Source: Temnopleurus reevesii (taxonomy: Eukaryota > Echinodermata > Echinoidea > Temnopleuroida > Temnopleuridae). Taken from it: a stretch of 64,000 nt of DNA. Position numbers and translations under genes: made by a program. Shown piece by piece: positions 44,826 to 56,001 of the stretch. The DNA is taken from positions 9,186 through 73,185 of the forward strand of contig BQKZ01001818.1 in the NCBI GenBank assembly GCA_036244855.1, written 5' to 3'. How positions within the stretch are numbered: position 1 is the stretch's first letter; each line of letters opens with the position of its first letter. Below the pieces are notes generated by a model, which worked only from the letters and a program-made list of their open reading frames with translations, was not told the DNA's origin and searched no databases.

Positions 44826-46445
44826 TCTAATTGACCGATACCCTCGACTTGTTTGTTAACGTGTGGAATCAAACAAACTGGATGAAAACAAATGGTGTTC
44901 CACTGCGATCCTGTCACTTCTGGGATACAAGTCTGAATACCTAATAATCTCCTCGAGTCCTCTCCCCAAATATACACACTGTCAGAGTCAGTTAATGCTT
45001 GTTAAAGATACAGGGTGGCTCATAAAATATAGAATCAACAAGTTTCTTTGTTTTGAATTAGCTTAAGTTTCATCAAAATTAGTGTCTTTAGGTTAAAATG
45101 ATCTGCCCAGCTTAATGGGAAATGTTTATTTTCGAATTGACAGATACCCACGACTTGTTTGTTAACGTGTGGAATCAAACATTTTGGATGAAAACAAATG
45201 GTGTTCCTCTGTGATCCTGTCACTCCTTGGATACAATTCTGAATACCTAATAATCTCCTCGAGTCCTCTCCCCAAATATGCTCTCTGTCAGAGTCAGTTA
45301 ATGTTTGTTGTAGATACAGGGTGGCTTACAAAGTATGGAATCAACAAGTTTCCTTATTTTTGTGTGGTTTAAGTGCCATCAAAATGTGCGTCTTTGGGTA
45401 AAAATGATCTGCCTAGCTTGATGAGATGTGCTATTTTCTAATCTACCGATACCTTCCACTTGTTTGTTAACGTCTGGAATCAAACAAACTGGATGAAAAC
45501 AAATGGTGTTCCACTGGGATCCTGTCACTCCTTGGATACAAGTCTGAATACCTAATAATCTCCTCGAGTCCTCTCCTCAAATATGCTCTCTGTCAGAGTC
45601 AGTTAATGTTTGTTGTAGATAAAGGGTGGCTCACAAAGTTTGGAATCAACAAGTTTCCTTATTTCAGTTTGCTCAAGTTTCATCAAAACTAGCGTCTTTG
45701 AGTTAAAATGATCTGCCTAGCTTGATGAGAAATGTTATTCTCTATTTAACCGATACCCTCGACTTGGTTGTTAACGTGTGGAATCAAACCAGCAGGATAA
45801 AAACAAATGGGCACGTATTCCGATAGCGAGGTTTAACTTAACCCTGGACTAAACTATTGTTATTTAGACCCAAGCTATTCAAAAGTTAAACCAATAGTCT
45901 AAATGACAATGGGTGACTTCAGGTACGGTGTTGAACACTGGTGTTGGTGTTGCAGCAAAACCAACACCAGCCTCAACATCAAACTTGAAGTCTGTCGGTG
46001 TTTGGGGTAGACCTCGCAAGATTCTGACGTATTTCCGGTCGTTTCTGTATCACTTTTGTAAACTGACCAACGGTGTTGGGGCTCGGTTTACGGACCGTTT
46101 TGCTCTCTCAACACCAACACCAGCACCAAACACCATACTTGAAGCCACCCAATGACTTAGACCTGGGTTAAGTTACACCTCGCTATCGGAATACGGGCCG
46201 AGGTGTTGCACTGCTATCCTGTCACTATTTAGATACAAGTCTGAATACCCAATAATCTTCTTGAATCCTTTCCTCAAATATACTCACTGTCAGAGTCAGT
46301 TCATGTTTGTTGTAGATACAGGGTGGCTCACAAAATATGGAATCAACAAGTTCCCTTATTTCATCATGCTCAAGTTTCATCAAAATTAGTGTCTTGGGGT
46401 TAAAATGATCTGCATAGACTGATGGGGAAATATATTTACATTTCA
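44826..46445. repeat. ~305 bp tandem array, five units, one broken by an insertion
   Basis: Unit starts near 44826, 45131, 45435 and 45740, with a final part from 46200. Shared words: TTTGTTAACGTGTGGAATCA, ATGAAAACAAATGGTGTTCC, ACCTAATAATCTCCTCGAGT, GTCAGAGTCAGTTAATG and CAGGGTGGCTCA. The fourth unit is split at 45810-46199 by a TIR element. Confidence 0.9.
45810..46199. mobile_element. TIR element family J inserted in the 305 bp satellite
   Basis: GCACGTATTCCGATAGCGAG at the left and CTCGCTATCGGAATACGGGC at the right are inverted termini, continuing through TTTAACTTAACCC / GGGTTAAGTTACA. An inner pair GTGTTGGTGTTG / CAACACCAACACC also inverts. About 390 bases. Confidence 0.92.
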
Positions 46446-46754
46446 TATAATGATCAAGGCTACCCGTTTTGGTCATAGATTTCTATGTTATGGCAAAATA
46501 TATAGGTGAATATGTCACAAAATTACACGTCCTATTGGTTCAAATTTTTTATGGGCCACTGTGTATTTGCAGTATAGATGTAGTTGAGTTGTAGTGTCCA
46601 TTGTATATGTGCATGTAGCATGTGTACTTTGGGTCCGAGAGATATGTATTTTATATAGCTAGTCACCTAGATGTGTTTTGATATTGATCGATGGTTTGTA
46701 TTGTAGATGCAGCTGACACGTCCGTCCGGGGGCCCACTTCTGGTCTGTATCAGA

Positions 46755-47010
46755 AAACAGAGGGAGAGAGTGAGAGAGAGAGAGAACATTTCTTTAAGAA
46801 GATGTATATGAGGAGAGGAACTGCAGAGATGAGGAGAGAGAGGGGAGGAAGGGAGGGAGGGAGAAAAAGGAGGGAGAAAAAAGGGGGAGACACAGGGTGT
46901 TTTGTAGCATGCATTGATCAGATTAGCAAGCGCAAAGAGGAATTGGATAGATATTGATAGTAGAGAGAGAGAGAGAGAGAGAAAGATAGGGATTGAGGGA
47001 GGGAGAAGGG
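46755..47010. repeat. GA-rich low-complexity DNA with (GA)n
   Basis: GAGAGA runs at 46760-46785 and 46962-46983 plus AGGGAGGGAGGG stretches. Similar GA runs at 47636-47702. Confidence 0.85.
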
Positions 47011-48080
47011 GGTATACAGGTATTATGTAGCCTGCATAAATTTTTAAGGAGGAATTGGGTGAAAGATAAAAAAAAAATTAAAAAAAATGGGTGGATATAG
47101 AAAGAAAGGTAGAGAGCTAAAGAATGATGATAACGTTATGTTGGTTTGTTATGTCTATGTATGTGTGCATGGTTGGCTTCATCATGTAGATATAGATATT
47201 CTGAATTAAGTATAATGATATTGCAAAGAATAGCGAGACGGAAAATTGTCTGGAAGCTGTATATAGAGCTATTAGCTTAATTGCTCTGTGCATCCTAGAG
47301 GCTTGGACCATTAAGTGCAGGCATATTAAGGAGATTATATGTAATGTACTTACATGTACAAACTAAACAGTAACACAAAATATGTACTTTATGAGCAGAT
47401 ATTTTAGAAATGTCAGATATTTTCAGATATTTTCACGTTCTTTGACCAGTTTTAAATTTTAGCATATTGTTGTGTTGGTGTTTATGACAGCGTTTGCATG
47501 TATGCTTCATAAAGAGTGGAAATGTTTGCGAGTCCAGCACCACAAAAATTTTAGCTTATACAGTGGTAGGAAGCACTGTAAAATGTGAATGTTTGTGTGG
47601 ACATATGTGTGTGTTACATAGATATGTGAAGTTGGAGCGAGAAATAGAGAGGAAGCGAGAGAAAGAGAGAGACAGACAGAGAGATAGAGAGAGAGAGAGA
47701 GATGCAAAACAGGTAATTGGAATGCCCTTCTTCACATTACTTCCGGGCATGCAGCCAGATAAATAATCAATGAAATCAGAATGTTTGAAAGGCCGATTTA
47801 TGGAATGGGGAAAGAATGTCAAGTGTTAGGTGAGATTTATTCATGGGAGAGGAAGTGACATTGATATGTCTTTCATATTTTGCAGTTACAAAAAAACAAG
47901 CATAGGGAGCAAACAAAGAAATAAAATACAAGAAGATAGAAAAACCCCAGAAATGATATGAAAACAAAGGCCTTGTGAGGCATGGGAGTGATGATTTGTT
48001 TGGGGATAGGGAGGGGCCAGTGATATGTAAAAAGCTGGAGACAAAGTTTATGGTTCAGTTTCTTACCAACAGAAACTAGA

Positions 48081-48149
48081 GTTGTAATGGGAATTGGAAC
48101 CCATGACTCTGTGATTCTGTAGCTGAGGATATAACCACTAGACCACAAC
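48081..48149 (-). mobile_element. tRNA(Glu)-like pseudogene or SINE head
   Basis: On the minus strand: GTTGTGG and TTACAAC can pair as a 7-bp acceptor stem (two G-T pairs); TGGTCTAGTGGTTA is an A box as in tRNA-Glu; GGGTTCCAATTCCC is a B box with one extra base, giving an 8-base T loop. The anticodon stem is not convincing. More likely a tRNA-derived repeat than a working tRNA gene. Confidence 0.5.
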
Positions 48150-48222
48150 ACCCCTACATGTATTATAGATAATCTCAAGTAGATATGAAACAACTGATCA
48201 GTATTACTTACTGCAGTCACCT

Positions 48223-48393
48223 GGGCGGTGATTCACCAAATCTTTCTTAAAGTTACGCATGACTTTAAGAAAGACTGGAGTACGTTAACGAGTGTAATAC
48301 GCATAAGATTCTCAATCATTCAGCACAAAAACTGGGACCAGTTGCATATAAAGTTGTTCTTAAAATCTTTCATAACTTGGTGAAACACCGCCC
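48223..48393. mobile_element. TIR element family G, copy 2
   Basis: GGGCGGTGATTCACCAAAT / TTGGTGAAACACCGCCC termini as in 21242-21413; inner arms TTAAAGTTACGCATGACTTT and related words. Confidence 0.9.
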
Positions 48394-48399
48394 AGTGTT

Positions 48400-48544
48400 G
48401 TGTTTTATAAAGCTGTTCTTAGACTCTGAACATGACTGGTGACAGATTCTTGCACTCAATGATCACTATGTCTCTGAGCTGGCACCCTAGGAACGGTCAC
48501 CAGTCGTGCGCACCTCTACAAATAACTCTATGAAACAGGCACAA
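48400..48544. mobile_element. Short hairpin element family K, copy 1
   Basis: GTTTTATAAAGCTGTTCTTA at the left partly mirrors TAACTCTATGAAACA at the right; CTGGTGAC and GTCACCAG lie inside. A relative follows at 48722-48866. Confidence 0.6.
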
Positions 48545-48717
48545 GGGCTTTGTTTCACCAAGTCATTCCTAAAGTTACGCACAACTCTAAGAAAGACTGG
48601 TGTACATTAACCAGTTTATATGCGCAAGACTCTTGATCAGTCGGCACAAGATCTGGTACCAATCGTGCGTCAAGTCGTTCTTTAAGTCTTTCATATCTTG
48701 GTGAAACACCTCCCAGG
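48545..48717. mobile_element. TIR element family G, copy 3
   Basis: GGGCTTTGTTTCACCAAGTC / TTGGTGAAACACCTCCC ends; interior AAGAAAGACTGGTGTAC as in copy 2. Confidence 0.8.
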
Positions 48718-48721
48718 GCTT

Positions 48722-48866
48722 TGTTTCATAATGCTGTTCGCGACTCTACAAGCAAGTGATGACCCTTTATCTGGTGCAATTCAGCAATAGAAGCAATTAT
48801 TGAGCACAAGGAATGGTCACCAGTCATTCTTAGAGTCGTTTTGACCTCTAGAAACAGTTTTATGAG
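48722..48866. mobile_element. Short hairpin element family K, copy 2
   Basis: TTGTTTCATAATGCTGTTCG left, AGAAACAGTTTTATGAG right, with GCGACTCT / AGAGTCGT inside and GGTCACCAGTC as in copy 1. Confidence 0.65.
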
Positions 48867-49724
48867 GGAGTATGGATGGAATGACTATGTCAAAGAAGGT
48901 GAGTTCCGTGAGGTGACCCATATGTGAAAAAGAGATAAGAAGATTTAGATTGGTAGGTATTGAGAAAAGAAGCAGAGTGAGACTAAGGGAGAAGAGGAAA
49001 AAGAGAAAAAATGAAGAGAAATAGCATGATAGAGGAAAAGAAAGAGAAATATAGATGAAGACCAATAGAATAATAGCTGAAAAAAGGTGAGAGGAGAAAT
49101 GGCATGTGAGAGGGAAAAAACAGAGAGGGTGAAAAATCGCATGATAAAGCAAAAGTAAGAGAAAGAGGGAGAAAAAGAGAGAAAGAAAGTGAAAAGAATA
49201 GAAAGAAGTTGAGGGAATTGGAGGAAGGAGATACAGTAAAGGTGAGGAGAGTAGTCTGAACACAACAGGGCCATCACCTGTCATGGAAATGTAATTTTTT
49301 AATTTGGTTGCAATGAAAAATAAATGAGCGAAGGAAGCGCACATCAATCAAACCTTATCGTCTTTTTCGTGGATGGAATAAAAATTGTCGGAATAGTGTC
49401 GCAAATTGACCCCTAATTGGAATAAGGCGATATCAAAGAGGTCTGCCTCTGGACATATTATTGTGAGCTGAAAATGTGCTATCCTTGACAAAATTCAATC
49501 TCTGTGTGAAGATTCCCTTTGAAAGATGTTTATAAACCTTTCCTGACAGCAAAAATACATCAGAATGCCTCCTCATGAAATGGCACTCTTATCGGTAGGG
49601 AAATGCATGAACTGTATTGCTGTACAGTAAAGCAGCTAAAAACGATTATAATTAAGAGCTGTTTTTGTTCACAGTTATTACATTACAATTCACATGGCAA
49701 ATGTACACTGAAAACTTAAGTTGG

Positions 49725-49905
49725 TCAAATGACTAAAAAAAATTAGTCTTTCACTATGTCTTATTTGACTAATGAATAATAAGTCATTAGACTAATTTTA
49801 ATTAGTCAATCGAATTATGTCTAAATTGACTAATCCGGAAAATAATTAGTCTTTCATGGAAAATAATTAGTCCGTAATTAGTCATACAATAAAATCAGTT
49901 AGTCC
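49725..49905. repeat. Cluster of GACTAAT/ATTAGTC heptamers
   Basis: About a dozen GACTAA or TTAGTC words in both orientations within 180 bases, spaced irregularly; it lies between the two copies of the segmental duplication. Confidence 0.75.
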
Positions 49906-51030
49906 TACCTTATTTNAACACCTCTATGCATTACAGCTGATCTCAAGTAGATGTGAAACAATTAATCCGTATTAGCCAATTCAGTATCCAGGATTTTCAG
50001 CTATTGTGAATTTACACTATTTGTAGAACTTTTCATGTCCTTCCATAACAGAATCGGGGAAGAATTGTATTTTCCTATTTTGAGCATTACAGTCCTGCTT
50101 TATTCAGTCTGAAAAAATGATTGAATCGAATTGATTGAATGATTTCTTGCAAATGATAAGAAGGAATCTGAGGAAGAATTATAGGTGAGATAGGTAAGGT
50201 TAGACATGAGTGAAAGAGAGGTAACCAGTTTTAGATAAGTGGAGATTGAAATAAAAACAGAGTTGGACTGAGGAGAAAGAGAAGGGAGAGAGAGAAGAAG
50301 AGAGAGATGAAGATAGATAGCATGGTAGAGGGAAAGAAAACCAAAGGGAAGAAGGGAAATGGAATGATTTTAGGAAAGCAAAGAGGAGTACCGTGAAAGA
50401 GAAAGAGGAAGAGAGAAAGAGCGAGGAGGAGAAGTAGCATGATCGAGGCAAAGAAAGGGAAGGAGAGAACAAGAGAAATAGCATGATAGAGGAAAAGAAA
50501 GAGAAAGAGGGAGCAAAAGAAAGAGATGAAGGAACAGAAGGAAAGAAAGTGAACAGAAAAGAAAGAGGTTGAGGGAATAGGATAAGGAGATATGTAAAAG
50601 TGAGGAGAGTAGTTTGAACACAACGGGGCCATCACCTGTCACGGAAATGTAATTTTTTAATTTGGATGCAATGAAAAATAAATGAGTGGAGGAAGCGCAC
50701 ATCAATCAAGGCTTATCGCCATTTTTCGTGGATGGAATAAAAATTGTCGGAATAGTGTCGCAAATTGACCCCTAATTGGTATAAGGCGATATCAAAGACG
50801 TGTGCCTCTGGACATATTATTGTTAGCTGAAAAATTTAAATGTGCTATTAAAATTAAATCTCTATGTGAAGTTTCCCTGTAAAAGGTGTTTGTAAACCTT
50901 TCTTGAAAGCAAAAGTACATCAGAATGCCTCCTCATGAAATAGCACTCTTATCTGTAGGGAAATGCATGAACTGTATTAATGTACAGTAAAGCAGCTAAA
51001 AACAATTATAACCAAGAGCTGTTTTTGTTC

Positions 51031-51538
51031 AGTTATTATATTACAATTCACATGGCAAATGTATTCATTTCTATCATTTAAGAGTCTTGCTCTTAGCGAA
51101 ATTTCCTAGTTTTCTATTTTATGAAAATAGGGGGAAATAGTCATAAATAAAGTGCTATATAAGCTGAAATTTTCGCGAAATTTGCGACCATGAATTGGCT
51201 AAAATTTTCACTCATTAAAATGCCCATAGACTTGTGTTCAATCTTTCTAAATGTGAATATATCAAAAGATATAGGTAGAATGGTCTTAAAATTCAGTGAA
51301 TTTGTCAAAATTTATGTACGCTAAAAAATTGGCTATCAAATTACTTACACAAAATATGAAAATGAGGGAAGTGTGTTATTTTTCTTCTTGCCCCCTTTGG
51401 CTCTATGCAGTGGGGGTATTCGGAAGTTGAGAATGGATACATCCGCTCTTGACAATCGGCCGAGGTCCTTGTATATATGCATACAGCATGCTAATAGAAT
51501 TGACACACATGTTGGGCTGTATTATGCAGATAGATTGA
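51031..51538. repeat. Direct repeat block, copy 1 (partner 52557-53053)
   Basis: 508 bases nearly identical to 52557-53053; the main difference is an 11-base stretch (TATTCGGAAGT region near 51418) missing in the partner. It includes the AAGCTGAAATTTTCGCG dispersed repeat (51159-51340). Confidence 0.95.
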
Positions 51539-52030
51539 AGAGGGAAGGATAGGAGCAAGACAGAGGGAGAGGAGTCTTGGGGGGGGGGATGAGAATGGAC
51601 ACATCCACTTTTGACAATCGGCCGAGGTCCTAGTACTTGGGTTTGCATATTAACAAAATGGACACATATGTTGGGCTGTATTATGCAGAAAGATTGAGGA
51701 GTGAACGATAGGTGTGAAGCAGATGAGAGAGACATTGAGGGGAAGAGTTTTTTTGGGGAAGAGAATAAAAGATGGATACATCCACATTGGACAATATTCC
51801 AAGGTCCTTGTACCTGGGTATGCATATGGCATTTAACAAAATGGGCACACATGTTGGGCTGTATTATGCAGATAGATTGAGGAGCTACGGAAAGGAGTGA
51901 AAGAGATGAGAGAGAGAGAGATTGAGAGGAGTCAGGGGGGGGGGGGTTGAGATGGATACATCCACTCTTGACAATCGGCTGAGGCCCTTGTACCTGGGTA
52001 TGCATATGTGCAATCCCATGGTAACGGAAT
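51432..52030. repeat. ~170 bp tandem satellite, four units
   Basis: Repeats of TGGATACATCC, TTGACAATCGGCCGAGGTCC, ACATGTTGGGCTGTATTATG and CAGATAGATTGA start near 51432, 51594, 51770 and 51951; more units at 52431, 52948 and 53170. Units differ by point changes and by G-run length. Confidence 0.9.
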
Positions 52031-52106
52031 TACAAATCAGACATTTTTGGCTCTTATTTCATTCCTTTATGCTATACTTATACGATCTTAGTCAGTTTGA
52101 ATACTT

Positions 52107-52325
52107 TTATATGGTGCAGAGGTACTAATGCCATCACCTGAAACACAACATCTGTAAGATTTCCTTTTTGTTTGGAGACCAGCGAGGTATTGTGATTCGG
52201 TAACAGAATTACCAGAGAGTACTTCCGTTACTGACTCATAATACATCGCTGGTCTCCAAGCAAATAGGAAATCTGACAGATTTTGTGTTTCAGGTGATGG
52301 CATTAATACCTCTGTGCCATATAAG
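52107..52325. mobile_element. Long hairpin MITE family L inside the 170 bp satellite
   Basis: Arms of about 85 bases: GCAGAGGTACTAATGCCATC mirrors GATGGCATTAATACCTCTGT, continuing TCACCTGAAACACAA / TTGTGTTTCAGGTGA and TTTGGAGACCAGCGA / TCGCTGGTCTCCAA. Confidence 0.93.
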
Positions 52326-52509
52326 AGGATATTTCATGTTTACTTCTTCTGTTTGGTCTTTAAACTTCACAAAACAGTAGTAACAGAATTACATTTTGGA
52401 TCATTTTCTCATGTGGAATTGCCCATATGGCATTTAACAAGATGGACACACATGTTGGGCTCTATTATGCAGATACATTGAAGAGTGAAGGATAGGAGCG
52501 AAACAGAAG

Positions 52510-52511
52510 AA

Positions 52512-52555
<44 letters not shown>
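52510..52555. repeat. (GA)n microsatellite ending at an ambiguous base
   Basis: Pure GA run followed by N at 52556; the second copy of the 500-base direct repeat starts at the next base. Confidence 0.95.
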
Positions 52556-52556
52556 N

Positions 52557-53053
52557 AGTTATTATATTACAATTCACATGGCAAATGTATTCATTTCTAT
52601 CATTTAAGAGTCTTGCTCTTAGCGAAATTTCCTATTATTCTATTTTATGAAAATAGGGGGAAATAGTCATAAATAAAGTGCTATATAAGCTGAAATTTTC
52701 GCGAAATTTGCGACCATGAATTGGCTAAAATTTTCACTCATTAAAATGCCCATAGACTTGTGTTCAATCTTTCTAAATGTGAATATATCAAAAGATATAG
52801 GGAGAATGGTCTTAAAATTCAGTGAATTTGTCAAAATTTATGTACGCTAAGAAATTGGCTATCAAATTACTTACACAAAATATGAGAATGAGGGAAGTGT
52901 GTTATTTTTCTTCTTGCCCCTTTGGCTCTATGCAGTGGGGGTTGAGAATGGATACATCTGCTCTTGACAATCATCCGAGGTCCTTGTATATATGCATACA
53001 GCATGCTAATAGAATTGACACACATGTTGGGCTGTATTATGCAGATAGATTGA
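52557..53053. repeat. Direct repeat block, copy 2 (partner 51031-51538)
   Basis: Starts exactly after the N at 52556 with AGTTATTATATTACAATTCA as in copy 1. Leads into a 16-base AAGGAGTGAAGG mini-array (53063-53112) and a poly-G tract (53142-53169). Confidence 0.95.
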
Positions 53054-54004
53054 GGAGCTAAGGAAAGAAGTGAAGGAAAGGAGTGAAGGAAAGGAGTGAA
53101 GGAAAGGAGTGAAAGAGATGAGAGAGAGATTGAGAGGAGTCGGGGGGGGGGGGGGGGGGGGGGGGGGGGTGAGAATGGATACATCCGCTCTTGACAGTCG
53201 GCCGAGGTGCTTGTACCTGGGTTTGCATGTGGCATGTTAAAAAATTGACACACATGTTGGGCTGTATTATGCAGATAGAATTAAGAGTGAAGGATACATG
53301 TAGGAGTGAAACCGGCAGAGAGATTGATAGAAAGGGGGGGGGGGGTAGTAAGATTGAGCTAGGATTATATGATTTTCTTCACGTAATAAATGATAGTAAA
53401 ATTTTGTACTAGTCATTCAAGTGTGAATAGGCTGATTGTAGTTATTCTGTTTCCGTACTATTTTTCTGATCTCGTTTGTCCTTTTTTTTATCTTGTATTA
53501 TAGATTTACTGTATAGTTACGAAAAACGTGTTCATAGCTCTTCCTCTTCCCCTCCTCTTTATTGAACAAAGTTAATCATATAATATTTCACATTTTTATC
53601 ACCCACTTTATTGTTTCTGTGTGTTGCATACACTTTTTACCAGTATTGAAATGATAAATGATGTAGTTTTAGACTCCAACGTTACTATCCAAAATTAATG
53701 TTATTTTTATCCATCTCATCTTTGGCGTATCAGCCACTTTGCATTGCCACATCAGTAGCTATGCAGCACCAGACCGATATTGCTATATTCACAGATATAG
53801 TTGCATATACCTGATGGATATGAATAAAGATGAGTTAGCACCCTTCTCTTACTCAAAGAGACGATAGCATCTACTTCACACCATTCTGGAATACATTGAT
53901 CATAATATGCCATTTCACATCCCCATCCTCCTTGTGTGTATTTTTAGACGAGCATTAGTTTTGCGTCTGCTGTTTATAGTAGATGTAACAATTAACCTTA
54001 CCAT

Positions 54005-54409
54005 TACTGTGAGCAGAACAGATAATAGCCTGGGACAAAAGATACAACCTCCATTCAAGCATTAACAATAGCTTTATGATCACAAAAGAAATGTCTATCC
54101 TTTCCATTCTGTGGAAAAATGTTAAACAAGATTTGCACCTCGGGGTGCTCCAAACCCACTTGCCCGAATGCCCAGGGCAACAAAATCGAGCCATTGGGCA
54201 ATTACATGTAAGTAAGATTGTCACTTGCCCAAAAGGCCTATAGACATTGTGTTTGGGCCATTAATTTGAGAAACACTTGTGCTTTTGGGCAAGTGGTGCA
54301 AAAAGATCTTGTAGCACCCTGCACCTGAGACTTTCTTTTGTGATCATGAAGCTTGATTGAATGAAGTTGTTTACTTTGTCCCAGTCCTTTGTCCTTCCTG
54401 CTCACAGTG
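54005..54409. mobile_element. TIR element family F, copy 2, with a nested MITE
   Basis: Outer arms TTACTGTGAGCAGAACAG and TTCCTGCTCACAGT match the family at 19790-20052; TGATCACAAAAGAAA / TTTCTTTTGTGATCA are inner arms. The family C element at 54141-54319 interrupts it. Confidence 0.88.
54141..54319. mobile_element. MITE family C, reverse copy nested in family F
   Basis: GGGGTGCTCCAAACCCACTT to CTTGTAGCACCC. Flanked on both sides by TGCACCT, a likely 7-8 base target-site duplication (hAT-like length). Confidence 0.88.
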
Positions 54410-54479
54410 CAAAGACCTTGGCATTCTATCACCCTTTAATGGAGGCTATGAACATGCTGTAATTTGCAATGGGTTTTAA

Positions 54480-54800
54480 AGGTATAGATTAGTAATGGTC
54501 AGGATGCAGAAATTGATGTGAAACGAGCTGTGGTGTATTCGCAAATTGTTTTCCATGCATAGATACCAAATTAGGAGAATATTTCCGCGCGCTTTCTGGC
54601 TTATTTTAGGTTGAAGATAACAATCAGTAATTTCCCACGGAGTGCCAGATGAATTTATTGCCAGCCGCCACGGGCGCAAAGTGACTGGAGCGTCTGGTGG
54701 TATTGCGTGTGGAGTGAGAATTCGCATTTATTTTGTACATGAGGCGATGATCTGTTGAAGAGCGAGGCATGCGATCATTTTTGTTTCGCAATAATTAAGT
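54480..54800. other. Moderate-GC, non-repetitive intronic block
   Basis: Unlike the surroundings this has balanced composition and no repeat signature (TTTCCGCGCGCTTTCTGGCT, CCACGGGCGCAAAGTGACTG). No ORF is convincing. Possibly conserved regulatory DNA; this is only a composition-based guess. Confidence 0.25.
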
Positions 54801-55476
54801 CAGTTCTGGGTCGATCTTTATATTCAAATAAATTTATCATTAATTTACTATTGAAAAATTGCATTATGATGTTTTTATTCACTACAGCTCACAAAAATGT
54901 GTAAATATCTGAAATGCCATCTCTCCCAAAGACAATACATATGATTAAACTTACAGAAGACCTTGGCATTCTGTCACCAACGGGTATGATAATGGCTATG
55001 ATAATGATGTAATTTGCAAACGGTTTTGATGTGTTGTATGGTGGTGATGGGTGTATGGTGATAATATATGTATGGATTTGTTATGGGCAGGTGGTGCTGA
55101 TGGCTCCTCTATGGATGTTATTTGTATAGATATACGGTTGAGGTATTGACAAAGTTGACATATTGGTATGGTTGGTTGCTTATTGATAGGGTTGAGTTCC
55201 TCTAAAGTTTATTGCAGTATTAGAAGAGAATATGTAGTGCATTAAAGTAATTGCATACCATTAAAGTGAGATGAAAATTATTGTGCAGAACAACTTCAAT
55301 CTGCAATCAGTTGCTACTTTCTAGCGATACCCACATTCTATACTTCATATCTCTCCTATTTCTCTTTTCTCTTCCTTCTTTCTCTGTTAATAAACGTCTA
55401 ATAAACAGGCTTAAATAGACACTTTGACACTTTGATTTCGTAAACACAACCTCTGTTCCATCATCTCCCTCTCTTT

Positions 55477-55478
<2 letters not shown>

Positions 55479-55526
<48 letters not shown>

Positions 55527-55527
55527 A
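55479..55527. repeat. (CT)n microsatellite
   Basis: About 20 CT units in a pyrimidine-rich region (55350-55620) with a duplicated CTCTCTCCCCTCCTCTTTA phrase. Confidence 0.95.
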
Positions 55528-56001
55528 ATATCTGTCACTCTACATGTATCTCACCATGTCTTTTCCCCTCTCTCCCCTCCTCTTTACACGCGTGTAGTCC
55601 CTCTCTCCCCTCCTCTTTAATTATAATTTTGCGGGTAGTCCCACCTCCACTTATCCACCTGCCTGATTCTGCCAATGTCACTTTCAATATTATAAATTCC
55701 CCGCCAACACAGAGATAGCCCGATTACAACGTCTTATCCTTGATTAGCCCCCCTGTATCATCTCCTCTCTCCCGAGATGCTTTCCTAAACATTTTCTTAA
55801 TCAGCACTCCATCATGTCATCCAGCCCATGACGGCCCACGTTCACTTTCAGAGGGAAGCTGTCGCTCTGGTCATTAAGGATCCAATCAAGAGATAACGTT
55901 TCAAGTGCTCTTGTGTAAACAGCTCCCCTCTGGCCTGAGGAAGACAGCCCGACTTCCAACTCTAGATGTGGAGGGATGGAAGACCTGTAGGATCGGGCGA
56001 T

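Larger units (their letters stand above)
48155..51065. repeat. Segmental tandem duplication (two copies, ~1.1-1.5 kb)
   Basis: Copy 1 about 48155-49712, copy 2 about 49918-51065. Shared: CTCAAGTAGATRTGAAACAA, a GA-rich block, GGGCCATCACCTGTCAYGGA, TTTTTCGTGGATGGAATAAA, ATTGACCCCTAATTGG and TGCCTCCTCATGAAAT. Copy 1 contains extra TIR elements (48223-48717) absent from copy 2, so they inserted after duplication or were lost. Confidence 0.88.

Noticed and set aside
48081..48149. Functional tRNA gene
   Set aside because: The T loop has an extra base and no stable anticodon stem with a clear anticodon; treated as tRNA-derived repeat.
48817..50705. Hydrophobic minus-strand frames of 94-176 codons rich in Leu, Phe and Ser
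   Set aside because: Complement of GA-rich DNA; multiple overlapping frames and no conserved domain. The two sets are copies of the same segmental duplication.
51403..52005. 200-codon minus-strand frame with repeated peptide IIQPNMC
   Set aside because: It is the translation of the ~170 bp satellite, whose units happen to stay open; no known protein resembles it.
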